A program made the position numbers and the translations under genes. A stretch of 5,038 nucleotides of DNA from Phascolarctobacterium sp. GTDB taxonomy: Bacteria > Bacillota > Negativicutes > Acidaminococcales > Acidaminococcaceae. This document shows, one piece after another, positions 4,961-5,038 of the stretch. The stretch is from contig DXVZ01000040.1 of the NCBI GenBank assembly GCA_019417125.1, positions 361 to 5,398 of the forward strand, in the 5' to 3' direction. The first letter of the stretch is position 1; every line of letters begins with the position of its first letter. The notes beneath the pieces are model-generated. The model had not been told where the DNA came from. It did no database searches and was given only the letters and a program-made list of their open reading frames with translations.

Positions 4961-4988
4961 ACTTCGGTTTTAATACCGAAGTTTTTTT
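4961..4988 (+). terminator. Intrinsic terminator of the tRNA operon
   Basis: An 8-bp perfect stem (ACTTCGGT with ACCGAAGT) encloses the 6-base loop TTTAAT and is followed by seven T. It begins 12 bases after the CCA of tRNA-Glu. Confidence 0.9.
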
Positions 4989-5017
4989 GGTTCTATAATA
5001 AATGTTGGGGTTTACTT

Positions 5018-5038
5018 ACTTGTTCGAATCTAACAAGT
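5018..5038. repeat. Perfect inverted repeat at the right edge
   Basis: ACTTGTT (5018-5024) and AACAAGT (5032-5038) are exact reverse complements around the 7-base centre CGAATCT. The centre with its flank reads TTCGAATC, as in a tRNA T loop, but the flanking bases do not form a T stem in the tRNA register. A TATAAT at 4994-4999 lies upstream without a clear -35 box. It could be an operator, the start of a terminator or an element end. The window stops here. Confidence 0.4.

Overview
The window looks like chromosomal DNA of an anaerobic, fermentative Bacillota. Negativicutes (an Acidaminococcaceae/Phascolarctobacterium-like genome) is my best guess, from the overall feel of the proteins and base composition; it is not proven here. 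Evidence seen directly: a HydF maturase for [FeFe]-hydrogenase, strong GGAGG-type ribosome binding sites, SigA-type promoters in AT-rich spacers between GC-richer genes, and encoded CCA ends on both tRNAs.

Left part (1-1539, minus strand): the N-terminal 113 codons of dprA, the DNA-processing protein of natural transformation, run off the left edge. Upstream of it lies a complete MGDG-synthase-family glycosyltransferase, probably making a glucosyl-diacylglycerol type glycolipid. A textbook SigA promoter for dprA (perfect -35 and -10 boxes, 17-bp spacer) overlaps the last codons of the glycosyltransferase gene.

Middle part (1540-3983, plus strand): a 125-bp AT-rich spacer carries overlapping divergent promoters. 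It is followed by a nicotinate phosphoribosyltransferase gene (NAD salvage), a strong intrinsic terminator, and 20 bp later hydF, the GTPase/scaffold that carries the 2Fe subcluster of the hydrogenase H-cluster. No promoter fits between the terminator and hydF, so hydF must depend on read-through or on a start site inside the upstream gene. A NAD precursor enzyme beside a hydrogenase maturase fits redox metabolism, but a functional link is only inferred.

Right part (3984-5038): a large bidirectional terminator separates hydF from a convergent small gene for a 111-residue protein with a C-terminal helix-turn-helix of unknown family. Just past its stop, in the same frame, is a 26-codon coding-like tail that ends against the terminator and may be a remnant. 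A 333-bp gene-free region follows, with candidate promoters, a 7-base C tract and several inverted repeats. The window then closes with a tRNA-Gln(CUG) / tRNA-Glu(CUC) operon that has its own promoter and terminator, followed by an unexplained perfect inverted repeat at the right edge.

Most of the window is ordinary housekeeping and accessory metabolism. I did not find a convincing new multi-gene system. The most unusual points are the small HTH gene with its in-frame tail and promoter region, the terminator immediately before hydF, the altered G4 motif of HydF, and the structured gene-free stretch before the tRNAs.
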